Origin: WTAW01 sp964540205
GTDB taxonomy: Bacteria; Acidobacteriota; Aminicenantia; Aminicenantales; Aminicenantaceae
Assembly: GCA_964540205.1 (NCBI GenBank)
Contig: CAZIMJ010000308.1
Location: forward strand, 1 to 33,324
Reading direction: 5' to 3'
Length of the DNA stretch: 33,324 bases
The position numbers were made by a program, and so were the translations under genes. The notes under the pieces were generated by a model, which saw only the letters and a program-made list of their open reading frames with translations, had not been told where the DNA came from and searched no databases. Positions 23,723 through 31,562 of the stretch are shown piece after piece. How positions within the stretch are numbered: the first letter of the stretch is position 1; the number at the start of each line of letters is the position of its first letter.

Positions 23723-23868
23723 CCTGAATTATTCATAAAAAATGTCGATACTTTGTTTAACAAAAGCAATATTAGATGTTTACATTATTCTTCTTGTAAA
23801 TCACATTGACAATTCCGTTTTCAAAGTCCCTTCTATTCATAATCGACATTTTTTATGAATAATCCAGG
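23723..23868. mobile_element. 146-bp MITE-like element with 26-bp terminal inverted repeats
   Basis: The left end begins CCTGAATTATTCATAAAAAA (23723) and continues TGTCGA. The right end (23843-23868), reverse-complemented, differs from it in one base of 26. Both ends are flanked by TTGG, which may be a 4-bp target duplication. The interior is AT-rich and non-coding. The right end lies 7 bp from the CCA end of the tRNA-Leu gene. Related ends recur at 24174-24198, about 24283-24309 and 24545-24570, supporting a small non-autonomous element moved by a transposase encoded elsewhere. Confidence 0.6.
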
Positions 23869-23875
23869 TTGGTTG

Positions 23876-23964
23876 TGGTGCGGAAGGTGGGACTCGAACC
23901 CACACGGCCGTTAAGGACCATAAACTCCTGAGGCTTACGCGTCTACCAATTCCGCCACTTCCGC
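23876..23964 (-). tRNA. tRNA-Leu (anticodon CAG)
   Basis: Read on the - strand, GCGGAAG pairs with CTTCCGC at the acceptor, followed by discriminator A and an encoded CCA. The D arm is GCGG-AATTGGTAGAC-type, and the anticodon stem TAAGC/GTTTA encloses the loop CTCAGGA, so the anticodon is CAG. There is a long variable arm as expected for leucine, and the T arm is GTGGG-TTCGAGT-CCCAC. At 89 nt including CCA, the length fits a class II tRNA. It decodes CUG codons. Confidence 0.95.
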
Positions 23965-23999
23965 ACTCAATGGAGCTCTGTAGATTCCGGCGAATAGCT

Positions 24000-24028
24000 A
24001 TTATAATCTCATACTCAAAAAAGGTAAA
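24000..24028 (-). promoter_or_regulatory. Sigma-70-type promoter for tRNA-Leu
   Basis: On the - strand, TTTACC (24028-24023) and an exact TATAAT (24005-24000) are 17 bp apart. Transcription should begin near 23993, about 30 bp before the mature tRNA 5' end. Confidence 0.65.
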
Positions 24029-24173
24029 GACTCGTTTTACGTCTATTCTTGACACTTGCGCACATCAGCAAGGCTTGACAAATCAGGGTTCAGTTCTTAT
24101 CTTAAAAACCGAGTGACAAAATCCTCATTTCTCAAAACTCATCAATCATTATTTCCCTAAGTTTATGCATATT

Positions 24174-24309
24174 GGATTATTCACAAAAAGTATCGATAAA
24201 AAAACCATCAAAGAACCCTATCGACAATAACTGAAAGGAAAATTGGAAGAAAAGAACAAATTTTGTGAAATTTTGAAAAAATATCGGCAGTTTTTTATAA
24301 ATAACCCAG
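24174..24309. mobile_element. Degenerate MITE-like element, about 136 bp
   Basis: The left end GGATTATTCACAAAAAGTAT (24174-) continues CGATA and resembles the ends of the element at 23723-23868. The right end (TCGGCAG-TTTTTTATAAATAACCCAGA, about 24283-24309) is a decayed inverted copy. The length is close to the 146 bp of the intact element, so this is probably an older copy. Confidence 0.45.
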
Positions 24310-24357
24310 ATAAAAGATGGATTATTCTCGAGTCGAGATTGCTGCAAAGGCAAGGAA

Positions 24358-24398
24358 GTAGCCCACGAAGCTGTAGTGAACTACTGCGAATGGGCTAC
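24358..24398. repeat. Long imperfect hairpin with two paired blocks
   Basis: GTAGCCCA (24358-24365) pairs with TGGGCTAC (24391-24398). Inside, GTAGT (24373-24377) pairs with ACTAC (24380-24384) around GA. A related CGAAG...TGTAGTGA string follows at about 24401-24418. The form is that of a REP-type hairpin or a small RNA stem. No protein is evident. Confidence 0.5.
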
Positions 24399-24544
24399 AA
24401 CGAAGGTTTTGTAGTGAGATCGACTCGCCCGAAGGGTAAAGAATGCCGACATAAAATGAGAAATATGTATGGGAGATGTGTTAAATATCCTGCATCAGAA
24501 TGTCCATTGTAACCGGCACATATGAAAAGAGATTCATAGTGATG

Positions 24545-24570
24545 TCGACATAATTTATGAATAATTCAGG
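24545..24570 (-). repeat. Single 26-bp inverted-repeat end near the eRF1-like gene
   Basis: Its reverse complement begins CCTGAATTATTCATAAATTA and ends TGTCGA, differing from the left end at 23723 in two bases. It finishes 17 bp before the start codon of the eRF1-like gene, so insertion may have replaced part of that gene's leader. A possible partner end (GGATTATTC...GTCGA, about 24319-24337) is much decayed. Confidence 0.5.
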
Positions 24571-24587
24571 ATAATTAAGGAGGTCAT

Positions 24588-25733
24588 ATGAAGCTACTAA
24601 GTTGGGAACAGATCGAAAACCTGGCTAAATTCAAGAGTAACAGCTTGTTGACAACATCATTCTATCTCGACACAAGTAAAAACCGACTGACAAAAAAAGA
24701 GATTCAACTCTCCTTGAAAAATCTCATCAGCAGGAACAAAACGCATCTAGAAAAAATGAGCCTAAGCAAGGAGAACAGAGAATCTCTCGCTCAAGACTTA
24801 GAGAATATCAAAAAGTTCTGTGCGAGAAACTTGACCGCTTACAACTATGTAGGACTTGCCATTTTTTCCTGTTCGAAAAAAAATTTCTGGCAGGAATTCA
24901 ACCTTGTGAATTCACCCAAAAACACGATCGTCTTCGATCAAAATCCCTATGTGCGTCCTCTCTCGGCATTCCTGGGAGAGTATCACAGGATTTGCGCTCT
25001 CATCATAGACCGCAAAGAGGCAAAATGGTACGACATATACATGGGAGAAATTGCCCTTCTCGAAAACCTGAAAGGGGATGTCCCCAGCAAGGTGAAAGAG
25101 GGGGGCTGGGAAGGATATGAATCTAAGCGGATCGAACGGCATCTCGCTTCACGCCTGCATAGCTATTTCAGCACAGCTGCCAAGACCACGTTTGACGTCT
25201 ATAATAAAAATAAATTCGACTGGCTATTCCTTGGATGTTCTGATGAATACGCCTCGGAGATCGAGCCTCTCCTGCATCCATACCTTAATAAAAGGCTGAA
25301 AGGCCGGATCAAGGCCAAACCCAGTGATTCTCCAAGCCGAGTGCTCAAAGAATCCCTCGATCTGAAACAAAAATTAAAAAAACAGGAAAAGAAAGACATC
25401 GTCCGCAGTTTCATTGCGGAGATTGAAAAGGGCGGGCTTGCGGTCTCGGGATTAAAAAACACCTTGCGCAAGCTCAACAGAGGGGAAGCTCAGACACTTC
25501 TGGTGACCCGCCATTTTTCAAAGCCGGGTCGAATCTGCTCAAAGTGCAGTCTCCTGTACGAGGATGAGCTCCGTTGCACATCCTGCCAGCGCAAAACTGA
25601 AAAAGTGGTGGATATTATCGATGAGGCGGTCGAGGCTGCCATGGAGAAGGGAAGTCAGGTGAAGCACATCAATCCTCCTTCCGGCCTGCGGAAGTACGGG
25701 GATATCGGAGTGCTTTTAAGGTATAAAACGTAA
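24588..25733 (+). CDS. Bacterial eRF1-like protein (baeRF/VLRF1-type) with zinc ribbon
   Basis: 381 residues; AGGAGG before the ATG supports the start. The middle domain holds VKEGGWEGYESKRIERHLASR (GGW at 172-174, His185), which has the layout of the eRF1 catalytic loop and following helix, where eRF1 has GGQ. Residues about 200-335 resemble an L7Ae-like ribosome-factor domain, and a zinc ribbon with CSKC (317-320) and CTSC (330-333) is embedded near the end. Bacterial relatives of the archaeal/eukaryotic release factor are proposed to act on stalled ribosomes or peptidyl-tRNA. GGW in place of GGQ makes the exact chemistry uncertain. The gene stands alone on the + strand and faces the efflux operon. 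It is soluble, with no signal peptide or membrane segment. The family call is good; the function is inferred. Confidence 0.72.
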   Translation: MKLLSWEQIENLAKFKSNSLLTTSFYLDTSKNRLTKKEIQLSLKNLISRNKTHLEKMSLSKENRESLAQDLENIKKFCARNLTAYNYVGLAIFSCSKKNFWQEFNLVNSPKNTIVFDQNPYVRPLSAFLGEYHRICALIIDRKEAKWYDIYMGEIALLENLKGDVPSKVKEGGWEGYESKRIERHLASRLHSYFSTAAKTTFDVYNKNKFDWLFLGCSDEYASEIEPLLHPYLNKRLKGRIKAKPSDSPSRVLKESLDLKQKLKKQEKKDIVRSFIAEIEKGGLAVSGLKNTLRKLNRGEAQTLLVTRHFSKPGRICSKCSLLYEDELRCTSCQRKTEKVVDIIDEAVEAAMEKGSQVKHINPPSGLRKYGDIGVLLRYKT

Positions 25734-25762
25734 TTTCAGCTTCTTGAATCAATCTGAAGTAT

Positions 25763-25785
25763 AGGGACCGTTCCCCGAACGGTCC
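25763..25785. repeat. Palindromic repeat family copy
   Basis: GGACCGTTC-CCC-GAACGGTCC is a perfect 9-bp-arm palindrome, preceded by ATAG. It is the same unit as at 3569-3613 and 19973-19997. It lies 30 bp after the stop of the eRF1-like gene and may also end its transcript. Confidence 0.7.
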
Positions 25786-25817
25786 GTAAGGAAGCGCACA
25801 CTACATAGAAACATCTT

Positions 25818-25871
25818 AAAATGGGGACTGGCACCTTTTTCCTGCCGGAAAAACGAGCCAGTCCCCATTTT
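25818..25871. repeat. 54-nt perfect long hairpin (GGGGACTGGC type)
   Basis: AAAATGGGGACTGGC (25818-25832) and GCCAGTCCCCATTTT (25857-25871) are exact reverse complements over 15 bp. Inside, TTTTTCC and GGAAAAA form a second 7-bp stem around TGCC. The structure sits between convergent genes. It is of a type seen as REP-like elements in many environmental genomes and could stop transcription from both sides. Confidence 0.75.
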
Positions 25872-25872
25872 C

Positions 25873-25897
25873 GGTCCATTCGGGGAAGGGACTCTAC
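25873..25897. repeat. Decayed palindromic repeat family copy
   Basis: GGTCCATTCGGGGAAGGGAC followed by TCTAC matches the GGTCCGTTC-GGG-GAACGGACC-CTAC unit with a few changes that spoil the pairing. It directly follows the 54-nt hairpin. Confidence 0.55.
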
Positions 25898-25914
25898 ATC
25901 ATTTTATTCTTATC

Positions 25915-25939
25915 GGTCAACTCGGGGTGCTGACCCTAC
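25915..25939. repeat. Decayed palindromic repeat family copy
   Basis: GGTCAACTCGGGGTGCTGAC followed by CCTAC keeps the outer arms GGTCA/TGACC and the central CGGGG of the family. It lies 24 bp past the stop of the RND pump gene (read on the - strand). Confidence 0.5.
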
Positions 25940-25962
25940 ACTTTCTCTACTCTACATTTTCT

Positions 25963-28900
25963 CTATACTTTATGGGCTTTGAAAGAAACGCGGTCGAAAA
26001 GGCTGTAGATAATGGGGATCACATACAGAGTGAGGAACGTTGTTGCGATCAGCCCACCGATAACGGTGATCGCCATGGGGGCCCTCATCTCAGATCCCTG
26101 CGAAACGTCAATAGCCATGGGCAGCATCCCCAGGACTGTGGTCAGAGCTGTGATCAAAACAGGACGCAGTCGGACTGAAGACGCCTGAAGTATGGCTTCT
26201 TTCTTCTCCACACCTCTTCGCTTCAATTGATTGATGTAATCCACCATCACGATCCCGTTGTTCACGGCGATCCCTCCGAGCATAACAAACCCGATGAGAA
26301 TCGGAAGGCTCACAGGTTTTCCCGTTATGAGCAATGCAACAACCACACCTATCAAAGCGAGGGGAATGGTGAACATAATGATCAAGGGGTGCTTAAAGGA
26401 TTCGAACTGAGAGGCCATGATCATGTACACCAGAAGTGTGGCGAGAAGGAATGCTCCAGCCATAATAATGAATGCATCCTGCATATCCGCATACTGGCCT
26501 CCGAATTCTATAAAGTACCCGGAAGGCAGCCCCTTCTCGATCCCCACGATCCTTGTTTTGATATCGCGCACGACACTGCCCAGGTCTCTTCCCGCAATGT
26601 TTGCCGAGACTGTGATCTGGCGCGCCTGGTTCTCCCGTGTGATCTGGATCGGTCCTTCACCCCTTGTGATCGTTGCCACCTGGTCCAGGCGGATCGTGGA
26701 GTTATTGGGTGTGACTATGGGAATGTTTTTGATGTCTTCGAGGGTGTCTCTGTACCTTCGAGCAAAACGGACTCTGATGTCGACCTCTTCATTCCCCTCT
26801 CTATACCGCGTCGCGATCTTTCCCAGTGACGCTGTCTGCACAGTGTTGGCCAGTTGGTTGACCATCAATCCCAGCCTTGAAGCTTTCTCGCGGTTGATGC
26901 GGATGTGATACTCTGGCTTTCCCTCAGACATGGAATGAGTCACATCCCTGAGGCCTTCCACATCATTGATCCTACCGACCATGTCATCAGCGATATCCTT
27001 CAAGAGATCGAGGTCTTTCCCGAATATCTTGATCTCCACAGGAAACTGGGAGCCGCCCGTCATCATCGTGCCCATATCCAGAGCCTCAAATTTGACATTC
27101 TTGAGCTTGGGTAGCCGGCCCCGGACCCGCTCCATGATCTCGAGGTCGGAAAGTTCTCTCTCGGTTTGTTTGATAAGGCCTACCCAGAGAATCCCTTCAT
27201 GGGTGCCCGAGTTTGAGAATCCGCTTGCCGTATCTTGCGGGTCTTCCTCTGCTGCTGAACCCACCTGAGCTGAAATAACCTTCACCTCGGGCTGGGCATC
27301 CAATAATTCTTCAGCCATTGATACTACCCGGTTTGTTTCATCGAGTGAGGTCCCGACCGGCATTTTTACCTTGAGAATGAGCATATCCCGGTCCATGGCG
27401 GGCATAAATTCGGTCCCGAGGAAAGGCATCAGCACGAAGGAGAGCAAGAAAAATCCTGAAACGCCTGCGAGGACAAGTTTTCTCTTCTGCAAAGCCTTAG
27501 TGAGAGTTTTTCTGTAGAAATCACGGACTGTAACGAACTGTTGTGTTCTCTTTTTATTACCTTCTTTGCCTGGTTTATCGTTAGCTTTGAACAGCAATGA
27601 AGCCACCAGGGGAACGATCGTCAGGGCCACAAAAAGCGAGGCAAAGAGGGAAAAGGCAATGGCCAAAGCCAGGCCACGCGTCAGTTTTCCCGTCACCCCT
27701 TGGGCAAAGATCATGGGAAAAAAGACAGCAATAGTTGTGAGAGTTGAGGCCGTGATGGCCATCCCCACCTCAGACGCTCCCTTTTTTGCCGCTTCGTTCT
27801 TTTCCTCACCCTCTTCGATGTGACGGAAAATATTCTCGATGACCACGACTGCATTGTCCACAAGCATCCCGACCCCCAAGGCTAATCCACCCATAGTCAG
27901 GAGGTTCAGTGTATAACCCGCTGCATACAGGGCGATAAAAGTCGTAATGATAGAGAGGGGGATCGCTAAGCCGATCGTCAGTGTCGGCCGCCAATTCCGC
28001 AGAAAGACAAATATAAATAAGATCGCTAGAACTCCTCCAACGAGGGCATTATTTCCTGTTCTCCGGATGACCTGCTGGATCATATCCGACTGGTCCATGA
28101 ACGGGAAAAACTGAACATCAGACGGGAGGGTTTCTTGGATTCTCGCCAATTCTTTCTTTACGGCTTCAGCTGTTATGACCGTGTTGGCTCCCGATCGCTT
28201 GCTGACCATATAGATAACTCCCTTTTTTTTCTGTATTCGCGAAATATATCGGGTTTCTTTCAGCCCGTTGCTTACTTCCGCCACATCGCTCATGTAGATG
28301 GGTTGGCCTGTTTGGGTCGCTCCGACTACGGTGTTCCTGATATCATCGATGCTCTCGAACTCTCCGATAGTCCTCACTAAGATGTCTGCGTGTCTTTCGA
28401 CAATATGGCCCGCAGGCAAATTCAGATTCTCCATCCGAAGGGCGACTAAAACCTGATCTAGAGAAAGATTCCTGGTTTCGAGAGCTCCCCTATCGATGTC
28501 TACAAGGATCTCCCTCACTTCCGTGGAGTACACCTGCACAGAGGCTACGCCATCGATGCGTTCCAACCTCGGCGCCACCTCGTCCTCGATCATATCCTTT
28601 AACTCAACAGTGGGCCGGTCAGCTGTGATGCCGCCAAAAAGAACCGGCCACATGGCAAAACTAAACTTCACGACGAGAGGGTCACCCACATCATCGGGAA
28701 GATAACTCTCATAAAGCCCGATTTGGTCTCTGATGTCCTGTGCTGCAAAGTCGAGGTTTGTCCCCCATTCGAATTCTACCATGATGACTGAATACCCTTC
28801 GGATGTTATCGAATTCACCTTCTTCACCCGGCTGACAGAGTTAATGACCTGCTCCAGGGGCCTCGTGATCGTGTTCTCGATGTCCTCTGAAGAGGCCCCG

Positions 28901-29055
28901 CTGTAGATCGTGATCACGGACACCGTGGGGAACTCAAGGTCTGGGAAAAGGTCCAGCCCCAGCCTTGTAAAAGCGAGAGAACCCAAGACCACCAAGATCA
29001 TGGCTAGCATGGCTGTCGTGACTTTTCTGTTTACGGAAAACTCGGGTATTTTCAT
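25963..29055 (-). CDS. RND-family efflux transporter (AcrB/HAE1 type)
   Basis: 1030 residues, full length for the family, with 12 expected membrane helices: one at about 10-30, a block at about 335-480, one near 530, and a block at about 850-1010. Two large periplasmic loops lie between them. The proton-relay helix reads GMLVDNAVVVIEN with Asp400-Asn401, where E. coli AcrB has Asp-Asp; the Asp-Asn form is common in this broader group. GYTLNLLTMGGLALG and FPMIFAQGVTGKL are typical. It should be the inner-membrane pump of a tripartite export system driven by the proton gradient. It overlaps the adaptor gene by four bases (ATGA), so translation is coupled. The cargo cannot be told from the sequence: drugs, bile-like compounds or lipids are all possible. 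Confidence 0.95.
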   Translation of the reverse strand: MKIPEFSVNRKVTTAMLAMILVVLGSLAFTRLGLDLFPDLEFPTVSVITIYSGASSEDIENTITRPLEQVINSVSRVKKVNSITSEGYSVIMVEFEWGTNLDFAAQDIRDQIGLYESYLPDDVGDPLVVKFSFAMWPVLFGGITADRPTVELKDMIEDEVAPRLERIDGVASVQVYSTEVREILVDIDRGALETRNLSLDQVLVALRMENLNLPAGHIVERHADILVRTIGEFESIDDIRNTVVGATQTGQPIYMSDVAEVSNGLKETRYISRIQKKKGVIYMVSKRSGANTVITAEAVKKELARIQETLPSDVQFFPFMDQSDMIQQVIRRTGNNALVGGVLAILFIFVFLRNWRPTLTIGLAIPLSIITTFIALYAAGYTLNLLTMGGLALGVGMLVDNAVVVIENIFRHIEEGEEKNEAAKKGASEVGMAITASTLTTIAVFFPMIFAQGVTGKLTRGLALAIAFSLFASLFVALTIVPLVASLLFKANDKPGKEGNKKRTQQFVTVRDFYRKTLTKALQKRKLVLAGVSGFFLLSFVLMPFLGTEFMPAMDRDMLILKVKMPVGTSLDETNRVVSMAEELLDAQPEVKVISAQVGSAAEEDPQDTASGFSNSGTHEGILWVGLIKQTERELSDLEIMERVRGRLPKLKNVKFEALDMGTMMTGGSQFPVEIKIFGKDLDLLKDIADDMVGRINDVEGLRDVTHSMSEGKPEYHIRINREKASRLGLMVNQLANTVQTASLGKIATRYREGNEEVDIRVRFARRYRDTLEDIKNIPIVTPNNSTIRLDQVATITRGEGPIQITRENQARQITVSANIAGRDLGSVVRDIKTRIVGIEKGLPSGYFIEFGGQYADMQDAFIIMAGAFLLATLLVYMIMASQFESFKHPLIIMFTIPLALIGVVVALLITGKPVSLPILIGFVMLGGIAVNNGIVMVDYINQLKRRGVEKKEAILQASSVRLRPVLITALTTVLGMLPMAIDVSQGSEMRAPMAITVIGGLIATTFLTLYVIPIIYSLFDRVSFKAHKV

Positions 29056-30161
29056 TGGATAACCTCTTTGATCTCGATTTTTGTCCCATCGTCTAGACCA
29101 TAACTCCCTTCCACGACGACCCTGTCTCCGAATTGAATGCCGCTGAGGATCTCAACCATATCCGTATTCTCAAGACCTAAACTCACCTCCTGTCTTCTGA
29201 CCGTGTTGTCTTCATTCACGACAAAGACATATTTGTTTTCCAGGATCGCATTCTGGGGGACCACCAGTGCATCTTCATGAGAACTCACTTCGATCATAAT
29301 CTCCCCGAAAGTGTTGGGCCTGAGAAGAAGATCGGGATTTTCCGCGGCAACCTCCACGTGAAACTTTTTGGTCATGGGATCTGCGGTCATGTTCACAACC
29401 GATACACGCCCGGGAAAAGAGCGTCCTTGGAACGCCGATACAGCCATGGAAGCTGACTGTCCCTTTTTGATGAGGATCACATCCTGATGGGAGACATCGA
29501 CCTCTATTTTGACTCGCGAAAAATCCATCAGCGTGACAACTCCGCTGTTGGGAGAAAAACCACCCATCATCGGGTTGATCACATCGCCGATTTCGGCATT
29601 TTTCGAGGCCACCACACCGCTGAATGGGGCTTCCATGATGGACACATCGAGGCTATATTTGGACAGATTCAGGGCAGCTTGTGCTTGGTTGAGCTGCGCT
29701 TCTGCAGACTCAAAAGCCAGCTTGATCTTCTCATACTGTTGCTCAGATACGGCATTCTCTTTGATCAACCGTTCCATGCGCTCCATGTTCTTTTCTGCAT
29801 CATTGTAATTGGCTTGGGCCACAGCCACAGCTGCCTCTGCTTGTTCCAGTTGAAGACGCGCTGCCCGTGTGTCCATTTCGGCGAGGAGCTGTCCCTTTTG
29901 AACCCTGTCTCCCTCTTCGACATAGATCTTCGCGATCCTTCCACCGACCTCAGGCATGATGTTCATCGTCTGCCACGCCTCGATGACTCCGGTGAAGACC
30001 AGCTTTTCTGAAATTCTCTGTTTGCTGACTTTAAAGACAGTCACCAGAGCCGCACCAAAACTCTCTTCCTGAGTTTCCTCTGGCTCTTGAGATCGGCAGC
30101 AGAGGAGAGAGAGAAGAAGGACAATGGCTAATCCCACATGTTTTAGTTTTTTCTTTGTCAT
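29052..30161 (-). CDS. RND efflux periplasmic adaptor (membrane fusion lipoprotein)
   Basis: 369 residues. The N-terminal signal ends in LSLLCCRS; Cys21 or Cys22 is a plausible lipidation site, placing the protein on the inner membrane. The standard adaptor plan is visible: lipoyl half-motif (about 65-95, GGRIAKIYVEEGDRVQKGQLLAEMD), a helical hairpin rich in Ala/Gln/Glu (about 100-165), second lipoyl half (APFSGVVASKNAEIGDVI, about 180-197), a beta-barrel domain, and the C-terminal membrane-proximal domain (GDRVVVEGSYGLDDG). It links the pump to the outer-membrane channel. ATGA overlaps join it to both the upstream tolC-like gene and the downstream pump gene. Confidence 0.94.
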   Translation of the reverse strand: MTKKKLKHVGLAIVLLLSLLCCRSQEPEETQEESFGAALVTVFKVSKQRISEKLVFTGVIEAWQTMNIMPEVGGRIAKIYVEEGDRVQKGQLLAEMDTRAARLQLEQAEAAVAVAQANYNDAEKNMERMERLIKENAVSEQQYEKIKLAFESAEAQLNQAQAALNLSKYSLDVSIMEAPFSGVVASKNAEIGDVINPMMGGFSPNSGVVTLMDFSRVKIEVDVSHQDVILIKKGQSASMAVSAFQGRSFPGRVSVVNMTADPMTKKFHVEVAAENPDLLLRPNTFGEIMIEVSSHEDALVVPQNAILENKYVFVVNEDNTVRRQEVSLGLENTDMVEILSGIQFGDRVVVEGSYGLDDGTKIEIKEVIQ

Positions 30162-31546
30162 TTGACCCCTCCGTTTGAAGCGACCTGTTTTTGCTTCATT
30201 AAGATGTCTGGATCTATCTCACTTTTTTTGACGCCCAAAGACCTCTCAAAATCAGCCGCGGCCACAAAAAAATCATACACAGCCTGGGAATAATTGACTC
30301 TGGCCTGATTGAGGGCTGTTTGTGCGGAACTCACATCGAGCACTGTGATCATTCCCTCAGTGTAATTTAAGTTGGCGATCCTTAGGCTCTCCTCAGCCTG
30401 TTCGACATTTTTTTCTTGGGAGAACAAGGATTCCCTGGCTTCCTCGATCTTCAGAATGGCCTGACTGACCTCAAACTTGACCCCATCTTTCAATCCCTTC
30501 AAAGTCAGCTCGATCTCTCTGACGGCCGACTTGGCTTGCGCCTGGCGTGCGGCAGGGCCAAAGCCGTTGAATATAGGCAACGTCAGGATGAGGTTCACGG
30601 CGTAGTAATCCTGCCAGGTATCACCTGTGATCGCCAACCGGTCTGCCCAGAAATTGAATGTGCCCGATATTGCCAGCGTGGGAAGGCGCTCGGCCCTAGA
30701 CATTTTCGACATTTCTTCCGCTATACTTTTTTGGTACTCCAATTGAAGGATCTCGGGCCTGTTCTGGATGGCCAACTCAATGCTCTTTTCCATATCGGGT
30801 TCGATGGACTCGTAAGAGAGGTTCCCCTGGATCTCAATGGGTATGGAAATGTCCATCCCCAACAGAGTCTTCAAGTTGAGCTTCATGACCTCGAAATTGT
30901 TACTGGCCTTGATCAACTGGGGCTTGAGGTTGACCACTCTTACTTCTGATCGCAACAGGTCAAACTGAGATGCAAGACCCACCTCATACTGGCTTTTCAC
31001 ATTCTTGTGGAGGTCTTCGGCATCCTTTACAGCCTGTTCAGCAACTCTTACGAATTCATGGGCGAGCAGACATCCGTAAAACGTCGCTTTTGTGTTAAAA
31101 ACCGTGAGGTGTTCAGATTGGCGAACAGATTCCTGTGTGGATTTGAGGTTATACTTGGCACTCTTGTAACCAGCAGTCAACCGCCCTCCTGTGTAAAGGG
31201 GGAGGGATAAGTTCAATGCGAGCTGGTAGTCTCTTGTGAAGTCCATTTTCACTTTCTCCGGTGGCTGCCCAGGAATGAACGATGGAAATTCCAGCTCGAA
31301 CAGCTTCTCATCGAGAGTGGCGATTCCTGTTGAGTTGAGGGAGGGGAGAAAGCCTGCGGCGGCTTCTCTCACATGATGCTCGGCCGCATCCACACGTTCT
31401 TCAGACGCCAAATGGTAAGGATTCTGAGAGAGGGCCAGCTCGATGCTCTTCTCGAGAGTCAAAACCACTTTGTCTTGGGCGAAAAAAAGACGCCCTGGAG
31501 CTAAAAAAATAATCATCCATAAAAGGAAATATCCCGTTTTTCGCAT
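30158..31546 (-). CDS. TolC-family outer-membrane efflux channel
   Basis: 462 residues from the ATG at 31546. That start gives a clean signal peptide (MRKTGYFLLWMIIFLAPGRLFFA) and has GAGGAG 8 bases upstream; the frame is open for another 19 codons. Two TolC repeats are visible, each of long amphipathic helices with beta segments: about 27-235 (LTLEKSIELALSQNP, AAGFLPSLNSTGIATLDE, YELALNLSLPLYTGGRL-like, VRVVNLKPQLIKASNNFEV) and about 240-445 (SIELAIQNRPEILQLEYQ, NLILTLPIFNGFGPAARQ, NYTEGMITVLDVSSAQTAL). It should form the outer-membrane exit duct. It begins 16 bp after tetR and overlaps the adaptor gene by four bases, so the four genes form one operon. Confidence 0.93.
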   Translation of the reverse strand: MRKTGYFLLWMIIFLAPGRLFFAQDKVVLTLEKSIELALSQNPYHLASEERVDAAEHHVREAAAGFLPSLNSTGIATLDEKLFELEFPSFIPGQPPEKVKMDFTRDYQLALNLSLPLYTGGRLTAGYKSAKYNLKSTQESVRQSEHLTVFNTKATFYGCLLAHEFVRVAEQAVKDAEDLHKNVKSQYEVGLASQFDLLRSEVRVVNLKPQLIKASNNFEVMKLNLKTLLGMDISIPIEIQGNLSYESIEPDMEKSIELAIQNRPEILQLEYQKSIAEEMSKMSRAERLPTLAISGTFNFWADRLAITGDTWQDYYAVNLILTLPIFNGFGPAARQAQAKSAVREIELTLKGLKDGVKFEVSQAILKIEEARESLFSQEKNVEQAEESLRIANLNYTEGMITVLDVSSAQTALNQARVNYSQAVYDFFVAAADFERSLGVKKSEIDPDILMKQKQVASNGGVK

Positions 31547-31562
31547 GTTCACGCTCCTCTTC

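Larger units (their letters stand above)
24100..24587. other. Repeat-rich intergenic region upstream of the eRF1-like gene
   Basis: The region between the tRNA promoter and the eRF1-like gene has no convincing gene. It contains at least three more copies of the 26-bp inverted-repeat end (24174-24198, about 24283-24309, 24545-24570) and a long hairpin at 24358-24398. A TTG-started frame of 89 codons at 24243-24512 overlaps these repeats and does not look like a protein. Confidence 0.6.

Noticed and set aside
23876..23964. Integrative element inserted at tRNA-Leu
   Set aside because: No integrase and no repeated tRNA 3' end are visible within the window. The nearby short element has its own inverted ends instead.
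24243..24512. Open frame of 89 codons starting at TTG
   Set aside because: It runs across inverted-repeat ends and the two-block hairpin, lacks a good ribosome site, and its composition looks like translated repeat DNA.
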